Source of the DNA: JBNLBS01 sp050303415
GTDB lineage: Bacteria > Pseudomonadota > Gammaproteobacteria > Methylococcales > Methylomonadaceae
Assembly: GCA_050303415.1 (NCBI GenBank)
Contig: JBNLBS010000001.1
Coordinates: forward strand, 1-64,000
Direction: 5' to 3'
Length of the DNA stretch: 64,000 bases
Position 1 is the stretch's first letter. Each line of letters opens with the position of its first letter. Below, in pieces: positions 41,869-50,925 of the stretch. The position numbers and the translations under genes are program-made. The notes under the pieces are model-generated. The model was given only the letters and a program-made list of their open reading frames with translations. It was not told the origin of the DNA and did not search any database.

Positions 41869-42558
41869 TCATAACCAAACCAATAATTCACTCAATGCGG
41901 TAGATTGGATAAGATAGGATTCATTTCTTGCCAACGCATATTTTTGTGTCATAACCATTAACGTTTGCAGGGGCCACTCATTTACCTCTGAATTGCCCTG
42001 TTCAGATTTGTCTGAAACGTAGCCCCACATATGTTGAACAGCGTTTCTAATACCGCCATGTTTAGGAGGTGTTCTTAATATTTCAGTCAGCATTAACGAC
42101 AATTCAGGGAAACCAATTTGCCTGCAGGAGGTATAACGGCCTATCTCTTTATATTGATTTGGGTCGCGGGCCAGAACAGAATATTTATGCTGTCGCCAAA
42201 GCTGCTGTTCGTTTCCGGGCAAGGGAATTCGTCCTTTTTCTTTATTCCGGTACTTTTCTTCAAGTAATTTAAACTGCACAGCCGGGGTATCAATATAGGT
42301 TAAAGGCCAGCGACCTTTATTTGAATCAGTTGTTACAGGGGATTTATCGACATAACCCCTCAACGCCATTTCACATGCCAATTGTTTATGGCGTAGATTT
42401 AACGCCCAACCACAGTCTTGCCAGCGGATCGTTTCAGGGTGATTTGAATAGCCTTTCTTACCATTGACGATAATTGAAACAATACCATGCAACTCCCGAT
42501 GTTCACCGAGCAGGCTTTGGCGGTTAAGGTATCCAGGGTTAATATCCCAAATTCTCAT
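41869..42558 (-). CDS. Pyrimidine-dimer glycosylase-like / DUF1722 fusion protein
   Basis: The 229-residue product seems to join two families. Residues 1-80 resemble T4 endonuclease V-type pyrimidine dimer DNA glycosylases: MRIWDINPGYLNRQSLLGEHRELHG-like order with Glu19, Arg21 and Glu22 matching that enzyme's active-site helix, and LRHKQLACEMALRGY matching its second helix. Residues about 118-185 resemble DUF1722 (YbgA): LWRQHKYSVLARDPNQYKEI and a GIRNAVQHMWGY end. The T4 enzyme needs Thr2 as nucleophile; here residue 2 is Arg, so its glycosylase mechanism cannot be assumed. DUF1722 proteins often sit beside photolyase genes, so a UV-repair role is a fair guess. It stands alone on the minus strand. 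Confidence 0.6.
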   Translation of the reverse strand: MRIWDINPGYLNRQSLLGEHRELHGIVSIIVNGKKGYSNHPETIRWQDCGWALNLRHKQLACEMALRGYVDKSPVTTDSNKGRWPLTYIDTPAVQFKLLEEKYRNKEKGRIPLPGNEQQLWRQHKYSVLARDPNQYKEIGRYTSCRQIGFPELSLMLTEILRTPPKHGGIRNAVQHMWGYVSDKSEQGNSEVNEWPLQTLMVMTQKYALARNESYLIQSTALSELLVWL

Positions 42559-42772
42559 AAACTTTTTAATTACAATTGACCGAATAGAGTATAAATCTTT
42601 GGGCTTTTAATTAAACAACATGAATGATAAAACCATATTTGTCTAATATCTTAGATTATCAGCCTTAACCAAGATACGCCATATATTATGCGCACTGACT
42701 CAATCCAGCCTCACGGAGAATGTTAACCCTGCTAAACTACTTGCAACAATAATAAAAAAACTACCCGCCTTT

Positions 42773-43693
42773 ATGAACAAATACTTTCTTAATCTTTTCC
42801 CTTTGTGGGCGATTGCCTTGTCAATTGCAGCTTACTTTTACCCGATTTATTTTGTTTCAGCGAAGGCGGCAATTATTCCTTTACTGGCTTTGGTTATGTT
42901 CACGATGGGCACAACATTAAGCTGGCAGCATTTTGCCGAGGCACTAAAGCAACCGGTTATTATTGGCCTGACAGTAGCAATTCAATTTATTTTTATGCCT
43001 TTATTGGCATTATTGATCAGCCTGTCTTTTAAACTACCAACAGAGCAGTTGATTGGTATGGTATTAGTGGGTAGTAGTGCGGGTGGTACAGCTTCTAATG
43101 TTATTTGTTACCTGGCCCGGGGTAATGTAGCGCTGTCTATTTTAATGACCATGACTTCAACTTTATGCGCAGTGTTGCTAATGCCGCTGCTGACCCATGT
43201 GTATTTAAACCAGATGATTGATGTGCCGGTACTTGGCATGATAAAAAGTATACTGTTAATTGTTTTTGTCCCGGTAATGACGGGCTGCTGCCTTAATTCT
43301 TATTTTTCCAGGTACCTGACTGAGTTACAAAATATTTTTCCGGCATTTTCATGTTTGGCCATTATTTTGATTATAGCCATTATTGTCGGCCTTAATCATG
43401 ATAATTTGGCAACAGTTAGCCTGCCCGTAATTGTGGCCATTGCTCTGCATAATTGTTCGGGAATGTTTTTGGGCTATTTTGTTGCCCGATTATTTAACTA
43501 CAACGCCCAAATTTGCCGAACGGTTTGCATAGAAGTGGGGATGCAGAACTCCGGTCTAAGCGTAGCATTAGCCATTAAGTTTTTTTCCGCCCAGGCTGCC
43601 CTGCCCGGTGCCTTATTTAGCATCTGGCATAATATTTCCGGTTCTTTACTGGCAGCCTGCTGGCGAAAACTTGACGCCAAACAGGAATACTGA
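42773..43693 (+). CDS. Bile acid:sodium symporter (BASS) family transporter
   Basis: A 306-residue inner-membrane protein with nine or ten hydrophobic segments. The BASS landmarks are FTMGTTLSWQHF near span 2, VLVGSSAGGTASNVICYLARGNVALS with the crossover region, and EVGMQNSGLSVALAI near the end. Bacterial members carry organic anions such as pantoate, pyruvate or keto acids with sodium. Pantothenate genes are nearby on the other strand, but nothing in the sequence shows that pantoate is the substrate. It is not obviously in an operon. Confidence 0.88.
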   Translation: MNKYFLNLFPLWAIALSIAAYFYPIYFVSAKAAIIPLLALVMFTMGTTLSWQHFAEALKQPVIIGLTVAIQFIFMPLLALLISLSFKLPTEQLIGMVLVGSSAGGTASNVICYLARGNVALSILMTMTSTLCAVLLMPLLTHVYLNQMIDVPVLGMIKSILLIVFVPVMTGCCLNSYFSRYLTELQNIFPAFSCLAIILIIAIIVGLNHDNLATVSLPVIVAIALHNCSGMFLGYFVARLFNYNAQICRTVCIEVGMQNSGLSVALAIKFFSAQAALPGALFSIWHNISGSLLAACWRKLDAKQEY

Positions 43694-43799
43694 ACCCCAC
43701 CCTGATAATGCTCGCTAACAGCCCTGTTATTGCATTAGTTTTTTATAACTGGCCCTAATTTTGCTTATCTTTAGTGTTAATATTATTTGGAGACCAGCA

Positions 43800-44072
43800 A
43801 TGCTATTTAAACTGATACTATGCCTCGGTATAAGCTTAACTCTTTCCGCCTGTTCCTATAATCACAAACAGGAGGAGGTAAATTCCCCACCGCTTGCCGT
43901 TAAAGCCAAGACGTACAGAGACAAATCGGTGAATGTATTTGCAGACGTACACAGCACGGTCCGTCATATGGAAAATCAGACTTATAACATTCTGTATTTT
44001 ATTAGGGATGAGTTTGATAGCTTTATTTATGATGTCCGAAAAGACTATTATGAAAGAAGTGGGATATATTAA
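43800..44072 (+). CDS. Small lipoprotein of unknown function, 90 aa
   Basis: From the ATG at 43800, behind GGAGA, the product has a lipoprotein signal with lipobox LSAC (Cys at about 18), followed by a short charged, tyrosine-rich helical domain (RDEFDSFIYDVRKDYYERSG). A longer frame from 43761 adds an unlikely N-terminus. I do not recognise the family. It lies 80 bases before fliW and might share its promoter. Confidence 0.7.
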   Translation: MLFKLILCLGISLTLSACSYNHKQEEVNSPPLAVKAKTYRDKSVNVFADVHSTVRHMENQTYNILYFIRDEFDSFIYDVRKDYYERSGIY

Positions 44073-44152
44073 GCTTTTTACTGCCAGCTATTATGTAATG
44101 ATTTAATTCATGCAATAGGCAATATTATTTACCCGACAGACAGAGAGAAATT

Positions 44153-44620
44153 ATGGAAATAAAATCTAAATTTCTGGGCGAACAACAAGTTAACCCTGAC
44201 ACTATTATTCACTTTCCTCAGGGAATTCCTGGCTTTGAAGACCAAACCCAGTTTAAGTTGTTTCACTCCGAAAATGATCCTGTTATTTTTTGGCTGCAAT
44301 CAGTAGATGATGATGAGCTAACCTTTTCTGTTGCCCAACCCGTTGATTTTAATATTAACTATAGTTTTATGTTAACGGATGAGGAAGAAGAAATTTTGCA
44401 ATTGCAGGATTTAAATGATCTGTTAATTTTAATTATGTTACATAAAGATCAAAGCGACGAACACAGCAAACCCACCATTAAAGGCTCTATTAAGTCGCCA
44501 TTGCTTATCAATTCTGCGCAACGAATAGGTATTCAGAAAAATTTAAATAAAATTGATCAAAGCATTACTTTGACCGAACAAAGAAATGAAAATGAAATCC
44601 ATGTCGTTGAAACGAAGTAG
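44153..44620 (+). CDS. fliW: Flagellar assembly factor FliW
   Basis: FliW binds flagellin and the translational repressor CsrA, coupling flagellin output to secretion. The 155-residue product has the conserved IHFPQGIPGFEDQTQFKL near the N-terminus, FWLQSVDDDELTFSVAQP, and a C-terminal SPLLINSAQRIGIQ. No flagellar gene, flagellin or csrA lies within view, so this is an orphan copy. FliW is common in Firmicutes and campylobacters but less so in gammaproteobacteria. A hairpin follows it. Confidence 0.9.
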   Translation: MEIKSKFLGEQQVNPDTIIHFPQGIPGFEDQTQFKLFHSENDPVIFWLQSVDDDELTFSVAQPVDFNINYSFMLTDEEEEILQLQDLNDLLILIMLHKDQSDEHSKPTIKGSIKSPLLINSAQRIGIQKNLNKIDQSITLTEQRNENEIHVVETK

Positions 44621-44631
44621 AAAATTACTAT

Positions 44632-44660
44632 CGGCTGTAGTTAAAGCATAACTGCAGCCG
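44632..44660. terminator. Hairpin between convergent fliW and panD
   Basis: CGGCTGTAGTT (44632-44642) pairs with AACTGCAGCCG (44650-44660) with one mismatch and a 7-base loop. There is no clean T run on the plus strand and only a delayed one on the minus strand, so terminator function is moderate. Confidence 0.5.
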
Positions 44661-44677
44661 CCTTGATGAGCCAGGTA

Positions 44678-45058
44678 TTATGCGGCCTGAACAGGAATTG
44701 AATGGCTGGAATGAGTCACTTCATTTTTCTCATTAAAATAAACCAGCGTTGGCTTATGCTGCTCAAGTTCTTTTTGATCCAATTGCGCATAAGCACAAAT
44801 AATTAACAAATCACCCGGGCAAGCCAAACGTGCGGCTGCACCATTGACAGAAAAAATGCGAGAGCCGGCTTCCGCCTTAATGGCATAAGTAGTAAAGCGC
44901 TCACCATTATTAATATTATAGATATGGATCTGTTCGTATTCTCTTATACCGGAAATATCCAAAAAATCGCTATCTATCGCGCACGAACCCTCATAACCCA
45001 GTTCTGCATGAGTTACCGTCGCTCTATGTAGCTTTGCTTTAAGCATTGTACTTTGCAT
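44678..45058 (-). CDS. panD: Aspartate 1-decarboxylase (pyruvoyl enzyme)
   Basis: PanD makes beta-alanine from aspartate for pantothenate. The 126-residue zymogen contains the self-cleavage site Gly24-Ser25 in YEGSCAID; Ser25 becomes the pyruvoyl group. FTTYAIKAEAGSRIFSVNGAAARLA and PTLVYFNEKNE match the family. The start aligns with E. coli PanD. It is the last gene in the leftward pcnB-folK-panB-panC-mscS-panD run, so the pathway's three enzymes are close but interrupted by a channel gene. Confidence 0.96.
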   Translation of the reverse strand: MQSTMLKAKLHRATVTHAELGYEGSCAIDSDFLDISGIREYEQIHIYNINNGERFTTYAIKAEAGSRIFSVNGAAARLACPGDLLIICAYAQLDQKELEQHKPTLVYFNEKNEVTHSSHSIPVQAA

Positions 45059-45160
45059 AATAAAACAATTGAATACCTTTAAGAACCGCTTATTATGCCT
45101 TAATTAAGGCTTTGCTTCAATCAAATATCGCTTGAAATATACAACACTAATAATTGCCGC

Positions 45161-47011
45161 CTACTCCATTACGTTTAACAAGGGCTGTTCTTCATTCCGA
45201 TTAATTCGTACTTCAGTCGGATAAGCAAACTGCAGATTATTTTGCTCCAGGATTTCGGCAATTTTAAACAAAACATCTTCCTTTACATGCAACCATTGCT
45301 CCCAATTGACGGTACGCGAGAAACAATAAATTAAGATATCTATAGAATAATCACCATATTTATCCAGAAACACCAGCTGTGTCGATTTTATCCCATGCGT
45401 ATCTTCATGCGAAGCCAGACGTATGGCCTTCTTCTTATTACCGACTACATGTTGTGGGTTAGCAATATCAGGATGATTTTTCAGCATATCCCTAATATCA
45501 TCCAGCGCCTGACGAATATCCGACATCTTACTGTCATAGGTCACACCAACATGCATTTTAATACGTCGCCCTACTGCCCTGCGATTCCAGTTCATCACAC
45601 TGGATACCGATACCAACGAGTTAGGTATGGTAATCAAGGCATTATCAAAAGTTCTTATAGTCGTGCTTCGCAATCCGATTTCCGCAACGGTACCTTCGAC
45701 GTCCCCAACTTTTACCCAATCGCCCATTCTAAATACATTATCAAACAGGATAGTGACACCGCCAAACAGGTTGGACAAGGTGTCTTTAGCCGCCAATGCA
45801 AATGCCAAACCACCGATCCCCAGCGTTGACATGATAGCGGTAATACTGATGCCGAAGTGATTTAAACCAAATGCCGTAGCAACGATGACAATCACCGCTT
45901 TGGCAATCTGAATCCCAAGATTCAGCAATTCCCTGCGCAGCTCTTTATTACTACGGCTGATTTTTTGCAACTGCACCACAACAAGACTATTCAATACCTT
46001 AAACAGTATCCATACAGTAAGCAGGGTATAAACAATAAAGGCAAAATCCTCCAACGAGGCACGATATTCCGTTTTATATAAAAACGCATAGGTTGCCAGA
46101 TCGATACCGAAAAAAACCAATAAAACCCTGATTGGACGCCGTAGTTCATAATAAACCTGCTCATGACTTTCAGAACCGGCTTCCATAATATATTGCTTTA
46201 CCAACCAACTGCAGCTACTAAAAATAACAGGGTAACTGAAGTAGACCAGTAAAATAATCACTAAAGACAGCACCACACCACCGACATCAATTTTAAATGG
46301 AGCCAGCTTGTGGTTGATCGGCTTAACCGCTTCAAAATGATTTACAAATGAGATGGCCGCCATCAGACTGAATTCCTGAAACCAATGTGTCTTTGCTATA
46401 GATCGTGGATTATTCTGCACATAAAGCACAAGACTTTGATAAACACCATTAGCTTGCTGAAACTGCTGATAATTATTTTTTAGCTCTGTATAGATTACAC
46501 TCTCAATGGTTTCTTCCGGCAACTCTATCTCATTGCTAAGATTCTGACTCCTAGCCAGTGCCTTATGCGTTTCTGAAACAATCTGATCAATACTCTCATA
46601 ACTATTAGAAGCTTTAATTAGGTATTGAATAAAGTCACGTGTAGCCTGACGGGTTTGATAAGCGGCCAAGTCGACTTGATCTCGCAGCATTGCCAACTGA
46701 TTGTTACGCTCTTTATTAGCAGCTATACGTGATTTTAAAAAATTAAGTTTTTTACTGGTGACAGCAACCGGCAATCGTTCAATCGTTGTTGATTTTAATA
46801 AAGCCATCAGTTCAGCAAGAAGCTGGTTTTCCTTTTCCAGCACCTGATCCATTAACTCTTCATCCTCAAAGCCGGCAAGCGACTGATTTAATTTACTTAA
46901 TTGCTCGATAGAGTCGATTATACGTTTTTTATCACTGACAACCGCCGCATCAAGACTCAAAGAGAAAAAGACTAGCAACAAAACCAAAAATGCCTGGAAA
47001 ATTTTATTCAT
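45161..47011 (-). CDS. MscS-family mechanosensitive ion channel with periplasmic domain
   Basis: A 616-residue channel that should open on membrane tension to release solutes. A signal peptide (about 1-22) leads a helical, coiled periplasmic region (about 25-215), followed by several membrane spans and the MscS core. The pore helix region is GISITAIMSTLGIGGLAFALAAKD, then the beta domain LFDNVFRMGDWVKVGDVEGTV and TIPNSLVSVSSVMNW. It ends with a cytoplasmic alpha/beta domain. It lies between panC and panD, 34 bases after panC, and may be co-transcribed by chance of position. Confidence 0.9.
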   Translation of the reverse strand: MNKIFQAFLVLLLVFFSLSLDAAVVSDKKRIIDSIEQLSKLNQSLAGFEDEELMDQVLEKENQLLAELMALLKSTTIERLPVAVTSKKLNFLKSRIAANKERNNQLAMLRDQVDLAAYQTRQATRDFIQYLIKASNSYESIDQIVSETHKALARSQNLSNEIELPEETIESVIYTELKNNYQQFQQANGVYQSLVLYVQNNPRSIAKTHWFQEFSLMAAISFVNHFEAVKPINHKLAPFKIDVGGVVLSLVIILLVYFSYPVIFSSCSWLVKQYIMEAGSESHEQVYYELRRPIRVLLVFFGIDLATYAFLYKTEYRASLEDFAFIVYTLLTVWILFKVLNSLVVVQLQKISRSNKELRRELLNLGIQIAKAVIVIVATAFGLNHFGISITAIMSTLGIGGLAFALAAKDTLSNLFGGVTILFDNVFRMGDWVKVGDVEGTVAEIGLRSTTIRTFDNALITIPNSLVSVSSVMNWNRRAVGRRIKMHVGVTYDSKMSDIRQALDDIRDMLKNHPDIANPQHVVGNKKKAIRLASHEDTHGIKSTQLVFLDKYGDYSIDILIYCFSRTVNWEQWLHVKEDVLFKIAEILEQNNLQFAYPTEVRINRNEEQPLLNVME

Positions 47012-47045
47012 AACCCTTTGCTCAATTTATTAAATGCGACTCAAA

Positions 47046-47900
47046 CTAGGCTGAAACTGGTCGTGAAAAAAAAATATTATCGATCAACCGTGTAGTACCT
47101 AGCCGCGCAGCAACCAACAAAACCAGGTCCTGGTCTTTAACTGTTGCCTGCTTTAAATCATTACTTCGACAGATGGAAAAATATTCCGGCTGAAAACCGG
47201 CCTGTATTAATGCCAATAAAGCACTGGCCTCGAGCTCGGCAAAATCCGTTTGACCCGCTTCCAGAGTCTGTTTTACTGCTAATAACTGTTGATACAATTT
47301 TGGCGCAACCCGACGCTGTTCTGCCGTTAAATAGCCATTGCGCGAACTCATCGCCAAGCCATCCTGCTCCCTGACTGTAGCCACACCAAGCAATTCAACC
47401 GGTATATTAAGGTCCCGAACCATGGTTCGAATAACGGCCAATTGCTGAAAGTCTTTCTCGCCAAACACCGCAAAATCCGGCTGGACGATATTAAACAACT
47501 TGCAAACAATAGTCGCCACACCATTGAAATGGCCCTGCCTTGAAGCGCCACAATGAATATCTGATAGGCCCCGGACCGAAACCACCGTTTTCGCCTCGGG
47601 AACATAGATATCATCCACTGCTGGTAAAAATAACAGATCAATTCCTAAAGCCGACAATTTCTCCCTATCCTGCTGTTCAGTCCGCGGATAACTGTCAAAA
47701 TCTTCACCCGGACCAAACTGGCTGGGATTAACAAAAATACTGACCACCACCCGATCAGCTATTTTTTTAGCCTCCTGCACCAGTTTCAGGTGTCCGGAAT
47801 GCAAATTGCCCATGGTCGGTACAAATGCAATACGCTCTCCACACTGATGCCAGCGCCGAACAACTTCCCGTAACGGCTGGATTTTTGATATTTCTTGCAT
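47046..47900 (-). CDS. panC: Pantothenate synthetase
   Basis: PanC condenses pantoate and beta-alanine with ATP. The 284-residue product from the ATG at 47900 has the nucleotide-binding PTMGNLHSGHLKLV (HxGH motif), FVNPSQFGPGEDFDSYPR, FGEKDFQQL and the AMSSRNGYL loop (KMSKS equivalent). The ATG lies two bases after the panB stop; an in-frame TTG at 47912 within panB is less likely. Confidence 0.95.
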   Translation of the reverse strand: MQEISKIQPLREVVRRWHQCGERIAFVPTMGNLHSGHLKLVQEAKKIADRVVVSIFVNPSQFGPGEDFDSYPRTEQQDREKLSALGIDLLFLPAVDDIYVPEAKTVVSVRGLSDIHCGASRQGHFNGVATIVCKLFNIVQPDFAVFGEKDFQQLAVIRTMVRDLNIPVELLGVATVREQDGLAMSSRNGYLTAEQRRVAPKLYQQLLAVKQTLEAGQTDFAELEASALLALIQAGFQPEYFSICRSNDLKQATVKDQDLVLLVAARLGTTRLIDNIFFSRPVSA

Positions 47901-47902
47901 GC

Positions 47903-48718
47903 TTAATAACAATGTTCTATAGCTGGAAACTGCCCTTGTTTGACAGCCTGGTGATAATTTTCAAGCGCCTGCTGAATGCTGTCCGCATCCAACATAAAAT
48001 TTTTGCTAAACCGCGGTCTTTTTCCTTGAGTAATAGCCAACATATCGTATAACACCAGAACCTGGCCATCACACTCCACGCCAGCGCCGATACCAATCAC
48101 AGGAATATTCAATTGCTTACTGATCTGTTTTGCCAGACTGGCCGGCACACATTCCAACACCAGTAAACTTATCCCAGACTGTTCCAGCTTGACAGCATCG
48201 GCAAGAATTTTTTCCGCTGCGGCTTTTTCTTTGCCCTGTACTTTATATCCCCCCAGTTGATAGACCGATTGAGGCAGCAAACCCAAATGACCACAAACCG
48301 GCACCCCCTGATCAACCAGAAACTCAACAATCTCAGTTCTGGCACCTTCAAGCTTAACCATCTGCGCCCCCCCTTGTTGAATCAGACGAGCCGCATTCTC
48401 AGCCGCCAAATCACATGATCGGTAACTCATAAACGGCATATCGGCAATAACAAAAGCTCGCTGTCTGGCCCTGCTGACAATCGAAGTATGGTAAACCATA
48501 TCATCTATCGATACCGGCAAGGTACTGTCTTGTCCCTGAATAACCATACCCAATGAATCACCCACCAGAACGACATCTATGCAGACCTGATCAATCAGCG
48601 CAGTAAAGCTGGCATCATAAGACGTTAAACAACTGATCTTTTCACCCCGCTGTTTCATTAGCAGCAAATCGGTAATCGATAACGGTTTTAATAGGGAATC
48701 TGAAAGATACTGGCTCAT
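47903..48718 (-). CDS. panB: 3-methyl-2-oxobutanoate hydroxymethyltransferase
   Basis: PanB transfers a hydroxymethyl group from methylene-tetrahydrofolate to 2-ketoisovalerate, the first step to pantoate. The 271-residue product from the ATG at 48718 has CLTSYDASFTALIDQ, VLVGDSLGMVIQGQDSTLPV with the metal-binding aspartate, IADMPFMSY, KLEGA and IGIGAGVECDGQVLV. Its ATG overlaps the folK stop by one base (TAATG). A longer start at 48751 would lie within folK and is unlikely. Confidence 0.96.
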   Translation of the reverse strand: MSQYLSDSLLKPLSITDLLLMKQRGEKISCLTSYDASFTALIDQVCIDVVLVGDSLGMVIQGQDSTLPVSIDDMVYHTSIVSRARQRAFVIADMPFMSYRSCDLAAENAARLIQQGGAQMVKLEGARTEIVEFLVDQGVPVCGHLGLLPQSVYQLGGYKVQGKEKAAAEKILADAVKLEQSGISLLVLECVPASLAKQISKQLNIPVIGIGAGVECDGQVLVLYDMLAITQGKRPRFSKNFMLDADSIQQALENYHQAVKQGQFPAIEHCY

Positions 48719-49215
48719 TAAGCGACCTTTTTTAAACCGTTGAGCGGACATTGTGCCACCAAGTCAGCAATTGCCGCTTTACCGGGCACTATTATGTCAG
48801 GTGCAATCTCCTGCAAGGGATATAAAACAAAAGCCCGTTCGGCAATCCCCGGATGGGGAACGATCAAGTCCGGCACATTAATCTGCTGATCAGCATAGAG
48901 CAAAAGATCCAAATCCAATGTTCTGGCGCCCCAGCGCTCACCTTTCCTTACCCGCCCCTGATCATGTTCAATTTTCTGCATACAGCGCAATAATGTTAAG
49001 GCTTCCAGCTGAGTTTCTATCGCCATGACGGCATTAATATAATCAGGTTGATCCTGCGGCCCCATGGGGGGACTGCGATACAGACTGGAAAATGCCAGTT
49101 CTTGTACTTCATCCAAGGCGGCAATCGCTTGCCTGGCCAAAGCAATTTGTTGCTCAGGTTCAGCAAGGTTGCTCCCCAGCCCTACATAGGCGGTAATTAC
49201 TTTATTTGTTTTCAT
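48718..49215 (-). CDS. folK: 2-amino-4-hydroxy-6-hydroxymethyldihydropteridine pyrophosphokinase
   Basis: FolK (HPPK) transfers pyrophosphate from ATP to the pterin, in folate synthesis. The 165-residue product has VGLGSNLAEPEQQI, YRSPPMGPQDQPDYINAV and the signature RWGARTLDLDLLLY with its metal-binding aspartates, then VPHPGIAERAFVLYPL. It lies between pcnB and panB, an arrangement shared by many gammaproteobacteria and sensible because PanB uses folate. Confidence 0.96.
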   Translation of the reverse strand: MKTNKVITAYVGLGSNLAEPEQQIALARQAIAALDEVQELAFSSLYRSPPMGPQDQPDYINAVMAIETQLEALTLLRCMQKIEHDQGRVRKGERWGARTLDLDLLLYADQQINVPDLIVPHPGIAERAFVLYPLQEIAPDIIVPGKAAIADLVAQCPLNGLKKVA

Positions 49216-49236
49216 TTCAACACTTGCTATCCAAAA

Positions 49237-50607
49237 TCAATTATTACCATTTTGGGCGGTGTTCTTTGAACTGGTTTTAATCTTTTTCCTTCGGCCATAT
49301 TTCCTATTGTTTTTCTTATGCAACGGCCTGGTCATTTTTTTTTGCTCAGCTTCATTTGCATTTTGAAAATCTGTCCACCACTGAGCCAATTTAGGGTCTG
49401 CACCACCTGTTTCCGCTCTTAATAACAGAAAATCATAAGCCGCTCTGAACCGTGGGTGAGTCAGCAGACGATAAGGCCTCGCTCCCACACGACGTTTAAA
49501 TTGTAATTGTAACTGCCAGACCTCACGCATGGCCATACTGACATGACGAGGGAAAGCCGTGTGTTTTACCTGTTTGGAAATGACATCGCCAGCAGCATTT
49601 TGCCAGGCAATTGATTCCGGCATACCGGTCTGTATTTTTTTTCCGGCAGCAGTCTGCACCGACTCCCATAAAAATGCAGACAATAAAAAATAAGGCGTTA
49701 CGCTTTTATTATCTGCTATACGCTTATCCGAATTTTCCAGCGCTTTAACGACAAAAACCTTGGGAAAACCATGATCTTCAACAGCCAGACTTTTTTCTGT
49801 CGCCGGAAATAATTCCTGAAAGAGGTTATAGTGTCGTAACATTTCAAATGTTTGCAAGGCATAGCCGGACAAAAACAATTTCAGCACTTCATCATATAAT
49901 CTTGCAGGAGGAATGCTGGCCAATAATGCTGCCAAATCATGCATCCTTTCTTCACATTCGGGCGCAATACTAAAGCCCAGTTTTACGGCAAAACGCACGG
50001 CCCTGAGCATTCGAACCGGGTCCTCACGAAAACGTGTTTCCGGGTCACCGATTAACTTAAGCACGCCTGCACTGTGATCCTCCATACCATCAACATAATC
50101 GACTACAGAAAAGTCGCGAATATTGTAATACAGTGCATTGACGCTAAAATCTCTGCGCCAGACGTCCTCCTCAATTGTGCCATAGGCATTGTCACGCAGT
50201 AACCGACCCTGTTTATCTAAAACCTGGAGATCTTTCTGCTCATCAGCCCCACCCCTAAAGGTTGCCACCTCGATAATTTCCCGACCAAAGAACACATGTG
50301 CCAAACGAAAGCGCCGCCCAATCAAACGACAATTACGAAATACCCGCTTAACATCTTCCGGTTCGGCATCGGTCACCACATCAAAGTCTTTCGGTTCTCG
50401 TCCTAATAACAAGTCACGAACACAACCACCCACTAAATAGGCTTCAAAACCAGAGTTTTTCAGTCGATACAATACTTTTAGAGCGTTTTCACTTATCTGT
50501 GACCGCGAAATATTATGCTCCGAACGAGTATAGATCCTAACTTTAACGGAATCTTCCTTCTCTTGGCCTTTGGCAACATTAATAATTTTTTTTACAAAAT
50601 TTAAAAT
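49237..50607 (-). CDS. pcnB: Poly(A) polymerase I (ATT start)
   Basis: PcnB adds 3' A tails that mark RNA for decay. Core motifs are YLVGGCVRDLLLG, KDFDVVTDA with the catalytic aspartates, RRFRLAHVFFG and RRDFSVNALYYN; a strongly basic C-terminal tail follows. Conserved sequence (SRSQISENALKVLYRLKNSG) extends 45 codons upstream of the first TTG at 50472 and contains no ATG, GTG or TTG. The likely initiator is ATT at 50607-50605, with AGGGA eight bases upstream (50620-50616), giving 456 residues and an N-terminus (ILNFVKKIINVA) like that of E. coli PcnB, which is known to start at AUU. An ATC one codon earlier is the alternative. folK starts 22 bases after its stop. Confidence 0.9.
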   Translation of the reverse strand: MLNFVKKIINVAKGQEKEDSVKVRIYTRSEHNISRSQISENALKVLYRLKNSGFEAYLVGGCVRDLLLGREPKDFDVVTDAEPEDVKRVFRNCRLIGRRFRLAHVFFGREIIEVATFRGGADEQKDLQVLDKQGRLLRDNAYGTIEEDVWRRDFSVNALYYNIRDFSVVDYVDGMEDHSAGVLKLIGDPETRFREDPVRMLRAVRFAVKLGFSIAPECEERMHDLAALLASIPPARLYDEVLKLFLSGYALQTFEMLRHYNLFQELFPATEKSLAVEDHGFPKVFVVKALENSDKRIADNKSVTPYFLLSAFLWESVQTAAGKKIQTGMPESIAWQNAAGDVISKQVKHTAFPRHVSMAMREVWQLQLQFKRRVGARPYRLLTHPRFRAAYDFLLLRAETGGADPKLAQWWTDFQNANEAEQKKMTRPLHKKNNRKYGRRKKIKTSSKNTAQNGNN

Positions 50608-50620
50608 GATTTTATTCCCT
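50605..50620 (-). promoter_or_regulatory. Ribosome binding site and ATT start of pcnB
   Basis: On the minus strand AGGGA (50620-50616) is followed by eight bases and ATT. This spacing is ideal for an initiator at 50607, and no usual start codon occurs nearby in frame. Confidence 0.65.
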
Positions 50621-50925
50621 GTTTATTTTCTATTTATTATTCGTTATAGGTTACTTAGTTTCGATTACGCACCACATTTAGCTCATATCACTTTTTGAAT
50701 AAAGCAAAGGTTTCACAAACAGCAATCGATAACAAGCATATTACGGAGTATCATCATATCATTGCAACTATTTGCGGCTCAATCAGCAGCTTTCTTTTAC
50801 AATACCCTTTTTTATATAGTAAAATCCGACTCTGGTATAAGTAACGCTTACAACAATAATTTAACTTATTATAATGCTGTTGATACTTTTTACAGCTTTC
50901 ATTTTATAAAGTGACTGGTGACTTC
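50608..50925. other. AT-rich divergent promoter region
   Basis: These 318 bases separate the divergent pcnB operon and the small membrane gene. No gene or strong hairpin is evident. TTTATATAGTAAAAT near 50811-50825 is a plausible -10 neighbourhood for rightward transcription, but a single promoter cannot be fixed by eye. Confidence 0.4.

Noticed and set aside
45395..45860. Plus-strand frames of 77-144 codons across the MscS gene
   Set aside because: Low-complexity translations without start signals, fully antisense to a well-supported channel gene.
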